Both the position numbers and the translations under genes were made by a program. Below, one piece after another: positions 57,067 through 64,000 of a stretch of DNA of 64,000 nt. A model generated the notes under the pieces. The model was not told where the DNA came from. It searched no databases and was given only the letters and a program-made list of their open reading frames with translations. This stretch comes from Streptomyces ortus (GTDB lineage: Bacteria; Actinomycetota; Actinomycetes; Streptomycetales; Streptomycetaceae), in the NCBI RefSeq assembly GCF_026341275.1, contig NZ_JAIFZO010000002.1:8028118-8092117 (forward strand), in the 5' to 3' direction. The number at the start of each line of letters is the position of its first letter. The stretch's first letter is position 1.

Positions 57067-57660
57067 CTACAGATGTAGCAGTTGCCGGGTCATCGCCGTC
57101 GTGGTGTCGAGCGGCGCGGGGCTGCGGTGGATCTTCGCCATGACGCTGGCGCCGAGCCACATGTCGTAGAGGACCTGTGCCGTGGTGCGGGGATCGCCGT
57201 CCAGGGCGACCGACCCGTCCTCAAGGCCTTGGGTGATCGTCCGCTCCAGACGGTCGACGACCGCGTCAGTGCCTTCCTTGAGGGCCAGCCGCATCGGCTC
57301 CGACAGGTCGGACACCTCGGCGCCGAGCTTGACCGCGAGGCATTTGCCCTGGCAGTCGTCGAGGCTCTGCGTCTGCCGCCACTGCTGCCAGTAGGCCGTG
57401 AGCCGCTCGCCGGCCGACTGGCCGGGCCGCGCGAAGACGCGGTCCATGTCGGCGACGTACTCCTCGAAGTAGCGCCGTAGCAGGGCCTCTCCGAAAGCGT
57501 CCTTCGAGCTGAAGTAGTGGTAGAAGGAGCCCTTCGGTACGCCTGCCTCCGAGAGCACCTCATTGATGCCGACCGCGGAGTAGCCCTTGCGGCCCATGAT
57601 GCGCTGGGCGGCGTCGAGGATGCTCCGACGGGTGTCGGTGGTGCGTGCGGTGGCTGGCAT
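57067..57660 (-). CDS. TetR-family transcriptional regulator
   Basis: A 197-residue TetR regulator. The N-terminal helix-turn-helix is TRRSILDAAQRIMGRKGYSAVGINEVLSEAGVPKGSFYHYFSSKDAFGEALLRRYF; the C-terminal ligand domain has CQGKCLAVKLGAEV with two cysteines, suggestive of electrophile sensing. It presumably represses itself and the DJ-1 gene through identical operators, a pattern known for reactive-aldehyde or quinone sensors. Confidence 0.92.
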   Translation of the reverse strand: MPATARTTDTRRSILDAAQRIMGRKGYSAVGINEVLSEAGVPKGSFYHYFSSKDAFGEALLRRYFEEYVADMDRVFARPGQSAGERLTAYWQQWRQTQSLDDCQGKCLAVKLGAEVSDLSEPMRLALKEGTDAVVDRLERTITQGLEDGSVALDGDPRTTAQVLYDMWLGASVMAKIHRSPAPLDTTTAMTRQLLHL

Positions 57661-57682
57661 GTCGGCAACAGTAGCGCATGAT

Positions 57683-57697
57683 TAGACCGGTCGTCTA
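57683..57697. promoter_or_regulatory. TetR operator before its own gene
   Basis: TAGACCGGTCGTCTA is repeated exactly, again followed by GAAGTGG, 23 bases upstream of the TetR start. It implies autoregulation and shared control with the DJ-1 gene. Confidence 0.85.
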
Positions 57698-57913
57698 GAA
57701 GTGGGTGGTTCCCGGGGCTCCCGGGGGATCCCGCCGCGCCCCGGGGGAACGCTGCGGACCGTGCGAAGTGGCAGGGGTGCGGGTGCTGCCCGATGCTGGG
57801 CTCTACAGGCCGTCTGTGTGCGATGTCGAGTCGTCTTCTGGCCGTTTGTCGGCAGATGGGCTGGGCAATCGGGACGAAGCGTTTCAGCCGGACGATGTGT
57901 GCAGGAGGCCCGC

Positions 57914-59026
57914 GTGAACGCCACGCCCCCCGAAATGACCGACCCAGCGCGCTCCCCGGAGCGGCGGACGGCCGACCTGTTCGCCGACTTCGTCGAGCGC
58001 GAGGCCTCCGGCGTACCTCTGCCGGGCCGGTCGACGGCGCATCGTTTCGCCGTCCTGAGCGCCCTGGGGCGCCGGGACCTGTCCCTGGCGCGGCTCGCGG
58101 AAGGACACCTGGACGCGGCGGCGATCCTGCACGAACTGGACGACACCCTGCCCCTCGAAGGGGAACGGTGGGGAGTGTGGGCCGCGCGCCCGCCCGGCCC
58201 CGGCGTGCACGCCACCCGCGGCGACCAGGGGTGGCGGATCAGCGGGGTCAAGCCCTACTGCTCGGGCGCCCGCAGCTGCACCCACGCCCTGGTGACCGCG
58301 GACGCCGACGACGGCTACCGCCTGTTCGCCGTCGCCCTGGACCACCCGGGCGCCCAGGCCGTGGAAGGGACCTGGCCGGCGATCGGCATGGCGGGCAGCG
58401 ACAGCCTGGACATGTCGTTCACCGACGTGCCGGCGCGAGCCGTCGGCGGGGTGGACGGCTATGTGCTGCGCCCCGGTTTCCAGCACGGAGGAATCGGGGT
58501 GGCGGCCTGCTGGCTCGGCGGGGCGCACGCGGTCGCGGCGCCGCTGTACGGGCGGGCGGCGGCGGGACAGCTCAACAGCCATGCCGCCGCCCACCTCGGC
58601 GCGGTCGACATGCTGCTGCACACCGCCGACGCCGTGCTGCGGCAGGCGGGCGACGACATCGACGCCGACCCCTTCGACGTACGCGAGGAAGCGCGGGTGC
58701 GCAGTCTGCGGGTGCGGGCCCTGGCCGAAAAGGTGTGCACGGAGGTTCTGGAGCACGTCGGGCGTGCCACCGGCGCCGGGCCGCTGTGCCGCGACGAACG
58801 GCACGCCCGCGCGGTGGCGGACCTGACGGTCTACGTACGCCAGCACCACGCCGAGTCGAACCTGGCGGAACTCGGCCGCCTGGCCACGACGGACTTCCCA
58901 CCCGGCAGAGACGCGACGCCTCCTGTGGGTACGAGGTCCGCTACGGGTGCGGCGCCCGCGACGGATCCCGCCACCCCCGCCGCTTCCGAAACCCCCGCGA
59001 CCGAGGCCGCGGAGGCGGCTCGATGA
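57914..59026 (+). CDS. acyl-CoA dehydrogenase family protein
   Basis: A 370-residue flavoprotein of the acyl-CoA dehydrogenase fold. The middle domain has GVKPYCSGARSCTHALVTA and DVPARAVGG, and the C-terminal helical domain includes LGGAHAVAAPLYGRAA and VLEHVGRATGAGPL. The tail (about 35 residues) is Ala/Thr/Pro-rich. The catalytic Glu is not obvious, so the reaction could be an atypical oxidation. GTG 57914 follows GGAGG. It starts a run of four genes joined by four-base overlaps with a deacetylase, methyltransferase and glycosyltransferase. Confidence 0.82.
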   Translation: MNATPPEMTDPARSPERRTADLFADFVEREASGVPLPGRSTAHRFAVLSALGRRDLSLARLAEGHLDAAAILHELDDTLPLEGERWGVWAARPPGPGVHATRGDQGWRISGVKPYCSGARSCTHALVTADADDGYRLFAVALDHPGAQAVEGTWPAIGMAGSDSLDMSFTDVPARAVGGVDGYVLRPGFQHGGIGVAACWLGGAHAVAAPLYGRAAAGQLNSHAAAHLGAVDMLLHTADAVLRQAGDDIDADPFDVREEARVRSLRVRALAEKVCTEVLEHVGRATGAGPLCRDERHARAVADLTVYVRQHHAESNLAELGRLATTDFPPGRDATPPVGTRSATGAAPATDPATPAASETPATEAAEAAR

Positions 59027-59799
59027 GTGCGTCCAAGGCCGCCGACCCCCGGCAGGCCGCCGCCGCTGCCATCGACGCGCAGGGCACCGAGGAGGCCCTA
59101 TGGCGGGAGGCCCGCCTGGCGGAGCGGTTGCCGCGCCTGGCCCTCCCCGCGGGACCCGTCGTCGTGGTGGCCGCCCACCCCGACGACGAGGTCCTGGGAT
59201 TCGGCGGCACGATCGCCGCCCTCCTCCAGGCGGGCGCGGCCGTCCACACCGTGTGCCTGAGCGACGGGGAGGCCTCGCACGGCCCCGGTACGCCGTCCGC
59301 GCGGGCGCGGCTGGCCGCCCGGCGCCGGGATGAGCTGACCGCGGCGCTGCGCGACCTGGGCGAGCTGCCCGCCCCCGTGCACGCGGGGCTGCCCGACACC
59401 GCCCTCGACGAGCCCCAGCACGAGGAGGAAGCCCGCGCGGTGATCGGCGGGCTCCTGGACGCCGTCGGCGCGGCCCTGTGCGTGGCGCCCTGGGAGGGCG
59501 ATCTGCACAGCGACCACGAGGCCGCCGGTCGCGCCGCCCGGCGCGCGGGCCACGACACCTCCACGCCGGTGTGGTCCTACCCGGTGTGGATGTGGCACTG
59601 GGCCCGCCCCCACGACCGCCGCGTGCCGTGGCACCGGGCCGCCGTCCTGCCTCTTCCCGAGCCGGTGATCGACCGTAAGAAGGCGGCCCTGGCCCGTTTC
59701 ACCAGCCAGCTGGAACCGCGGGGCACGGGCATCGCGCCGGTCCTGCCGGTGGCGGAGATCGCCCACCACACCCGCGCCTTCGAGACGGTGATCCGGTGA
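59023..59799 (+). CDS. PIG-L/LmbE-family deacetylase
   Basis: A 258-residue zinc-dependent N-deacetylase of the LmbE/PIG-L family. The zinc-binding motif AHPDDEVLGFGG is at about residue 48, and further ligands are likely in DLHSDHEAAGRAARRAGH. Members deacetylate GlcNAc-like sugars (as in mycothiol synthesis). Here the neighbour enzymes do not match mycothiol genes. Overlaps acyl-CoA dehydrogenase gene by ATGA. Confidence 0.9.
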   Translation: MSASKAADPRQAAAAAIDAQGTEEALWREARLAERLPRLALPAGPVVVVAAHPDDEVLGFGGTIAALLQAGAAVHTVCLSDGEASHGPGTPSARARLAARRRDELTAALRDLGELPAPVHAGLPDTALDEPQHEEEARAVIGGLLDAVGAALCVAPWEGDLHSDHEAAGRAARRAGHDTSTPVWSYPVWMWHWARPHDRRVPWHRAAVLPLPEPVIDRKKAALARFTSQLEPRGTGIAPVLPVAEIAHHTRAFETVIR

Positions 59800-60446
59800 A
59801 CACCCCCGCCGCCACCCCCGACGAGACGCCCGCGAACACCCCCGCGCGCTACTTCGACGACCAGTACGCCCGGGCCGCCGACCCCTGGCACCTCGGCGAG
59901 CGCTGGTACGACCGCCGCAAGTACACCCTGACCGTGGCGGCACTGCCCCGCCCCCGCTACCCGCGGGCCTTCGAACCGGGCTGTTCGGTGGGCGTGCTGA
60001 CCGAACTCCTCGCCCCCCGCTGCGACCGGCTGCTCGCCACCGACCGCGTCGCCTCGGCCGTCGAGTCCACCGCCCGGCGCACCGAGCGCCTGGACCAGGT
60101 CACGGCCCGACGGATGACGGTGCCCGAGGAGTGGCCCGAGGAGTCGTTCGACCTCGTCGTGCTGTCGGAACTCCTCTACTACTTCGACACCGGCACCCGT
60201 ACCCGGCTCGTCCGGCAGAGCGTGGAGAGCCTGAGGGAGGGCGGGCACCTGGTCACCGTTCACTGGAACCACCCGGTCGCCGAACACACCTGCACGGGCC
60301 GCGACATCGCCGAGCACCTCGACACCCTGAGCGGCCTGCGACGGCTGGCGCGCTACGACGATCCCGACTTCACCCTCTCCGTGCACGAGCGCGGCCGGGG
60401 CCCGGGACCGGCGCTCTCGCCGGCCCGCGCGGAAGGTCTGGCGTGA
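59796..60446 (+). CDS. NodS-like class I SAM-dependent methyltransferase
   Basis: A 216-residue Rossmann-type methyltransferase. Motif I is AFEPGCSVGVLTELLAPRCDRLLATDRV, and DLVVLSELLYYF is motif IV. The segment YARAADPWHLGERWYDRRKY is typical of NodS-type enzymes, which N-methylate the deacetylated amino sugar of nodulation factors. Together with a PIG-L deacetylase this implies methylation of a free amine. GTG start overlaps the deacetylase stop by four bases. Confidence 0.85.
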   Translation: MNTPAATPDETPANTPARYFDDQYARAADPWHLGERWYDRRKYTLTVAALPRPRYPRAFEPGCSVGVLTELLAPRCDRLLATDRVASAVESTARRTERLDQVTARRMTVPEEWPEESFDLVVLSELLYYFDTGTRTRLVRQSVESLREGGHLVTVHWNHPVAEHTCTGRDIAEHLDTLSGLRRLARYDDPDFTLSVHERGRGPGPALSPARAEGLA

Positions 60447-61309
60447 GGTCTCGTACCAGGCCTCGGGCGACGACCTCCGCCGTGGCCGTCGTCGTTCCCG
60501 CGCACAACGAGGAACGCCGTATCGCCGCCTGTCTGCGCAGTCTGCGGGTGGCCGCCGCTCAGGTGGCGCCGCTGCCCGTGGTGATCGTGGTGGTGGCGGA
60601 CGCCTGCACGGACGCCACAGCGGTACTGGCCGCACGCGGGGGAGCGCATGTCGTGGAGACCCGCGGCCGCAATGTCGGACTCGCGCGGGCGGCCGGCGTG
60701 GAGCGCGCACTGGAACTGCTGGCCGACGACGGACGGCACGCCTGGCTGGCCATGACGGACGCCGACACCACGGTGCCCGCGGCCTGGCTCACCCACCAGG
60801 TCGCCAGGGCGGCGGAGGGCCACGACGCGGTCCTGGGCACCATTCGCCTCGCCCCCACCATCACGGCCGACGCACTCCTGAGGGCACGGCACGACGCCGC
60901 CTACTTCCGCACCCGCCGGTCCCACGGGGCGGGGGCGGGCGCAGGCGCGGGAGGAGCGTGGGAGCACCCGCACGTGCACGGAGCGAACCTCGGCGTGTCC
61001 GCGGCGGCCTATCTGCGGGTGGGGGGCTTCGCCCCGCTGACCACCGGCGAGGACCGCGACCTCGCGGCCCGGCTGACCGCGACGGGCCACCGCGTCGCCC
61101 GCACCGACCGGCACCCCGTGCGCACGGCCGCCCGCCTGCGCGGGAGGGCCCCCGGCGGCCTCGCCGACCTCCTCGCCTCCCTGTGCCCAACCCCGGCGCC
61201 GCCCGGCATCCCGACCGGGCCGGATGGGGCCGAGGTGGATTGCGTTCCCACACCAGGGGTACCGGGAGGGGGCAAATCAGTACGAGAGGTACCCGTGCGC
61301 AACCTGTGA
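60443..61309 (+). CDS. family 2 glycosyltransferase
   Basis: A 288-residue GT2-type enzyme. VAVVVPAHNEERRIAACL is the nucleotide-sugar-binding start, the DxD-like motif is MTDADTTVPAAWL, and GANLGVSAAAYLRVGGF followed by EDRDLAARL is the acceptor-side motif. A Gly/Ala-rich insertion occurs around residues 160-170 and a Pro/Gly-rich tail at the end. No membrane helix. Last gene of the four-enzyme cluster; the GTG start overlaps the methyltransferase stop. Confidence 0.85.
   Translation: MRSRTRPRATTSAVAVVVPAHNEERRIAACLRSLRVAAAQVAPLPVVIVVVADACTDATAVLAARGGAHVVETRGRNVGLARAAGVERALELLADDGRHAWLAMTDADTTVPAAWLTHQVARAAEGHDAVLGTIRLAPTITADALLRARHDAAYFRTRRSHGAGAGAGAGGAWEHPHVHGANLGVSAAAYLRVGGFAPLTTGEDRDLAARLTATGHRVARTDRHPVRTAARLRGRAPGGLADLLASLCPTPAPPGIPTGPDGAEVDCVPTPGVPGGGKSVREVPVRNL
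61238..61262 (+). promoter_or_regulatory. possible SigB-type promoter for dps
   Basis: GATT (61238-61241), a 15-base spacer and GGGTAC (61257-61262) match the streptomycete general-stress promoter pattern GNNT-N14-16-GGGTAC. It lies inside the end of the glycosyltransferase gene, about 136 bases before the dps start. The -35 is weak. Confidence 0.4.
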
Positions 61310-61397
61310 GCTGCACGAGATGTGCACGCCGCACGGCCCGCACGGGCTGAACACACGGCACGAGCCGCACACGCTGTACGAGACAGGAGATACCGAC

Positions 61398-61958
61398 ATG
61401 GCTTCCCAGGCCACCCCCCGCTACACCGTCCCGGGCCTCACGGTGGAGAACGCCTCCACGCTCATCGACCTGCTGCAGCTGCGTCTGCACGCCCTCAACG
61501 ATCTGCACCTCACGCTCAAGCATGTCCACTGGAACGTGGTGGGCCCGCACTTCATCGCCGTACACGAGATGCTCGACCCCCAGGTCGACCGCGTACGTGA
61601 CATGGCCGACGATGTCGCCGAACGCCTCGCGGCCCTCGGGGGCGTCGCCCACGGCACTCCCGGCACGCTGGTCGAGGAGCGCACCTGGAAGGACTACAGC
61701 GTGGAGCGGGCCGACGCGATCGCCCACCTCGGCGCGCTCGACGTCGTGTACACCGGTCTGCTCCAGGACGTGCGCGCCGCGGTCGAGACGGCGGGCGACA
61801 TCGACCCCGCCACCGAGGACCTGCTGATCGAGCAGCTGCGTGACCTGGAGCAGTTCCAGTGGTTCGTCCGGGCACACCTGGAGACCGCGGGCGGCTCCCT
61901 CACCACGGCCGACGCCGACTCGGAGACGGACGCCGCCCAGCAGGCCTCCAAGCACTGA
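61398..61958 (+). CDS. dps: Dps-family ferritin-like DNA-protection protein
   Basis: A 186-residue Dps protein. The inter-subunit ferroxidase ligands are in HVHWNVVGPHFIAVHEMLDPQVDRVRDMADDVAERL (His, His, Asp, Glu), and the remaining helices include AHLGALDVVYTGLLQDVR and IEQLRDLEQFQWFVRAHLE. It stores iron safely and binds the nucleoid in stress and stationary phase. AGGAGA is well placed before ATG 61398. Downstream are DJ-1 and catalase genes, consistent with oxidative-stress defence. Confidence 0.93.
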   Translation: MASQATPRYTVPGLTVENASTLIDLLQLRLHALNDLHLTLKHVHWNVVGPHFIAVHEMLDPQVDRVRDMADDVAERLAALGGVAHGTPGTLVEERTWKDYSVERADAIAHLGALDVVYTGLLQDVRAAVETAGDIDPATEDLLIEQLRDLEQFQWFVRAHLETAGGSLTTADADSETDAAQQASKH

Positions 61959-62021
61959 CGGACACGCCGCACGCCGGCACGCACCCACAGCACCTTCGGA
62001 ACGAGAGAAAGGCTCACTCAG

Positions 62022-62588
62022 ATGTCTGACAAGCCGCTCAACGGCCACCGCGTCCTGGTGCTCGTCACCAACTACGGAGTTGAGCAGGACGAGCTGCTGG
62101 TGCCGGTCCGCCGGCTCCGGGAGAACGGGGCGGACGTCACCGTCGCAGCCGTCAGCTCGGACCCCGTCCAGACGCTGGTGGGCGACAAGGACCCCGGTGA
62201 GACCGTCGAGCCCACCACGACGTTCGACGCGCTCGACCCCGGCGCGTACCAGCTGCTGCTGCTCCCCGGCGGCACCATCAACGCCGACCAGCTCCGTCTG
62301 GAGAGCAAGGCCCTGGAGACCGTGAAGGCGTTCGCCTCCTCGGGCCGGCCGATCGCCGCGATCTGCCACGGCCCCTGGGCGCTGGTGGAGGCCGACGTCC
62401 TGAACGGCAAGACGCTGACGTCCTACCCCTCCCTGCGCACCGATGTCCGCAACGCGGGCGCCAAGGAATGGGTGGACGAGGAGGTCGTGAGCGACGGCGC
62501 GAACGGCTACACCCTCGTCACCTCGCGCACGCCGAAGGACCTCGACGCGTTCGTGGCCGCTGTCGACAAGGCCCTGGTCGGCTCCTGA
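62022..62588 (+). CDS. DJ-1/PfpI family protein (type 1 GATase-like)
   Basis: A 188-residue PfpI/YhbO-type protein. It begins HRVLVLVTNYGVEQDELLVPVRRL, has LLLLPGGTINADQL and the reactive Cys in IAAICHGPWALVEA, then ITSRTPKDLDAF-like end (VTSRTPKDLDAFVAAV). Such proteins act on glycated or methylglyoxal-damaged molecules. It is shorter than the other DJ-1 protein in the window and not closely similar to it. AGAAAGG lies before ATG 62022. Confidence 0.9.
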   Translation: MSDKPLNGHRVLVLVTNYGVEQDELLVPVRRLRENGADVTVAAVSSDPVQTLVGDKDPGETVEPTTTFDALDPGAYQLLLLPGGTINADQLRLESKALETVKAFASSGRPIAAICHGPWALVEADVLNGKTLTSYPSLRTDVRNAGAKEWVDEEVVSDGANGYTLVTSRTPKDLDAFVAAVDKALVGS

Positions 62589-62649
62589 ACCGCGCCGGCC
62601 CCACCGCCGGTCAGCACAGCCGTCGGCCCGAAAGCCGTCCGTACGACAT

Positions 62650-62693
62650 CCGCCCCGTGCTCCCCGCCCAAGCAGGCAGGGAGCACGGGGCGG
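62650..62693. terminator. bidirectional hairpin between DJ-1 and catalase genes
   Basis: CCGCCCCGTGCTCCC (62650-62664) and GGGAGCACGGGGCGG (62679-62693) form a perfect 15-bp stem with a 14-base loop, between two convergent genes. Confidence 0.9.
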
Positions 62694-62706
62694 ACCGCGT
62701 CGGGGA

Positions 62707-64000
62707 TCAGACGGGCTGGGTGAAACGGTCCCAGGCACGGTGAGCGGCCAGCAGTTCGGTGACGCGCTCCAGCGCCGCGTCGGCCGAGTCCGTGGTCACC
62801 ACACCGGCGGCGTCTAGCGCGATACCGGCCGCCTCCAGCGCGTCCGCCCCGTCGGACCAGGCACCGAGTGCCTTGCCGTGCCGGAACGCCTCGGCCAGCA
62901 TGAGCAGCAGCCGGGGGTCGATGCCCGAAGCCACCGCCACGTCGTCGACCTTGGCGTCGCGGGCCCCGTACGCGTCGGCGCCCGGCGTGGGCGCACCCGC
63001 CAGCAGGATGGCGTCGAACTCGGTGGAGCGGGCGTTGGCGAAGGTGCGCTGCACGGTGACGGGGTCGCCGTCGGCGTCCAGGACACCACCGGCCGGAGCG
63101 ATGACCAAAGGCACCATCCCCGCGTCCAGGGTCGCCTGGCGGATGGACCGCACACCGTCCAGATCCTGGTCGCCGGAGGCGACGATGCCGACGATCCGGC
63201 CGTCCAGCGGCCAGGTGGCGCCCAGCTGGGACAGCGCGGGACTGGGGTCGGGCTCGGCCAGCTTCACGGTGGGCTCGGGCGCGGGCAGACCCAGTCCGGT
63301 CGCGACCTCACCGCACAGCTCGGGGTCGATGTTGGCCAGGACCCGCAGGGCCCGTTCCTTGATCGACGTCTCCCAGCACTTGCTGAGCTCGAAGGTGTAG
63401 GCGGCGACGATGTGCTCCCGCTCGGTGGGCGTCATGCTCAGCCAGAACAGCCGCGGCTGGCTGTAGTGGTCGTCGAAGGAGGCCGCCGCGTCACGCACCT
63501 TGCGGTCCGCGTGCACCGGCTCGGGGACCTCGATGTACGCGCCGGTGTCCTCGCCGGCCAGGAAGGGGCAGCCGCCGTCGAGGGAGTTCGGGCGGTAGGG
63601 GGCCGCACCCCGGTGCACGGCGGTCTGGTGCATGCCGTCGCGCAGCATGTCGTTGACCGGGGCGTGCGTGCGGTTGATCGGCAGCTGGGCGAAGTTGGGG
63701 CCGCCGAGCCGGCTGATCTGCGTGTCGAGGTAGGAGAACAGCCGGCCCTGGAACAGCGGGTCGTTGGTGACGTCGATACCCGGCACGAGGTGGCCGAGGT
63801 GGAAGGCGACCTGCTCGGTCTCGGCGAAGTAGTTCGACGGGTTCGCGTTCAGAGTGAGCAGGCCGATCGGCTGCACCGGGGCCAGCTCCTCCGGCACGAT
63901 CTTGGTCGGGTCCAGCAGGTCGATGCCCTCGAACAGCTGGTCGTCGGTGTCGGGGAAGGTCTGGACGCCGAGCTCCCACTGCGGATACGCGCCGGCCTCG
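62707..64000 (-). CDS. katE: large-subunit (clade 2, HPII-type) catalase, 5-prime end outside window
   Basis: The visible 430 residues are the C-terminal part of a large-subunit catalase; the start lies beyond the right edge, and the frame is open to 64000. It reads TFPDTDDQLFEGIDLLDPTKIVPEELAPVQPIG, the heme-ligand region RLFSYLDTQISRLGGPNF (Tyr as proximal ligand), and a C-terminal flavodoxin/DJ-1-like domain from about DGRIVGIVASGDQDLDGVRS to the end, which only clade 2 catalases have. It decomposes hydrogen peroxide. Confidence 0.93.
   Translation of the reverse strand, partial: EAGAYPQWELGVQTFPDTDDQLFEGIDLLDPTKIVPEELAPVQPIGLLTLNANPSNYFAETEQVAFHLGHLVPGIDVTNDPLFQGRLFSYLDTQISRLGGPNFAQLPINRTHAPVNDMLRDGMHQTAVHRGAAPYRPNSLDGGCPFLAGEDTGAYIEVPEPVHADRKVRDAAASFDDHYSQPRLFWLSMTPTEREHIVAAYTFELSKCWETSIKERALRVLANIDPELCGEVATGLGLPAPEPTVKLAEPDPSPALSQLGATWPLDGRIVGIVASGDQDLDGVRSIRQATLDAGMVPLVIAPAGGVLDADGDPVTVQRTFANARSTEFDAILLAGAPTPGADAYGARDAKVDDVAVASGIDPRLLLMLAEAFRHGKALGAWSDGADALEAAGIALDAAGVVTTDSADAALERVTELLAAHRAWDRFTQPV

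Noticed and set aside
57914..61309. Mycothiol synthesis cluster
   Set aside because: A PIG-L deacetylase and a glycosyltransferase are present, but no MshC ligase or MshD acetyltransferase, and the glycosyltransferase is GT2 rather than MshA-like.

Overview
The window is chromosomal DNA from a Streptomyces or close relative. The evidence is very high GC with strong third-position bias, frequent GTG and TTG starts, many four-base ATGA/GTGA stop-start overlaps, and gene families typical of streptomycetes (RskA-type anti-sigma factors, Asp23/Gls24 clusters, DksA-like plus MreB-like pair, SpoIIE/STAS partner switching, GH87 glucanases). About 57 genes are supported, including two cut by the window edges, plus three decayed remnants. 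I see no tRNA, rRNA, CRISPR array or insertion sequence.

Layout. 0-2.3 kb: end of a VOC protein, an alpha/beta hydrolase, and an RskA-like anti-sigma factor whose sigma gene appears collapsed to a 51-codon remnant. 2.4-7.8 kb: ECF sigma factor co-translated with a zinc-finger/Asp23 protein, then a divergent Asp23/Gls24 envelope-stress operon. 7.8-11.1 kb: ArsR/SRPBCC/RibD-like trio, a hypothetical gene and an FAD monooxygenase. 11.3-15.7 kb: divergent IclR-controlled catabolic genes. 15.8-20.2 kb: siderophore-iron ABC importer behind an iron box. 20.3-26.1 kb: SSS symporter with DUF485 partner, MarR/MFS pair and MHYT membrane protein. 26.1-29.7 kb: MreB-like ATPase with two DksA-like proteins and a two-component system. 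29.7-33.5 kb: a four-gene translationally coupled operon of SpoIIE phosphatase, B12-binding sensor, STAS protein and MarR regulator.

33.7-48.4 kb is an alpha-1,3-glucan utilization locus: two divergent secreted GH87 glucanases, a LacI regulator, a sugar ABC importer lacking its own ATPase, and a cytoplasmic GH13 glucosidase. After a short graveyard of gene fragments, 49.0-56.1 kb holds a GntR regulator and a six-gene operon whose order and families fit D-apionate catabolism through L-erythrulose to D-erythrose 4-phosphate (MFS, LerK, DerI, LerI, OiaC, ApnO). 56.2-57.7 kb carries a DJ-1/PfpI protein and a TetR regulator with identical operators. 57.9-61.3 kb is a coupled acyl-CoA dehydrogenase / PIG-L deacetylase / NodS-like methyltransferase / GT2 cluster of unknown product. 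The window ends with stress genes: Dps, another DJ-1 protein and a large-subunit catalase.

The observations I rate highest are the B12-sensor partner-switching operon, the collapsed sigma gene, a 44-bp perfect palindrome inside an Asp23-family coding sequence, and the uncharacterised four-enzyme cluster. Several intergenic regions hold short tandem arrays placed at or just beyond stop codons. All functional statements come from reading motifs and context; no database search was run.
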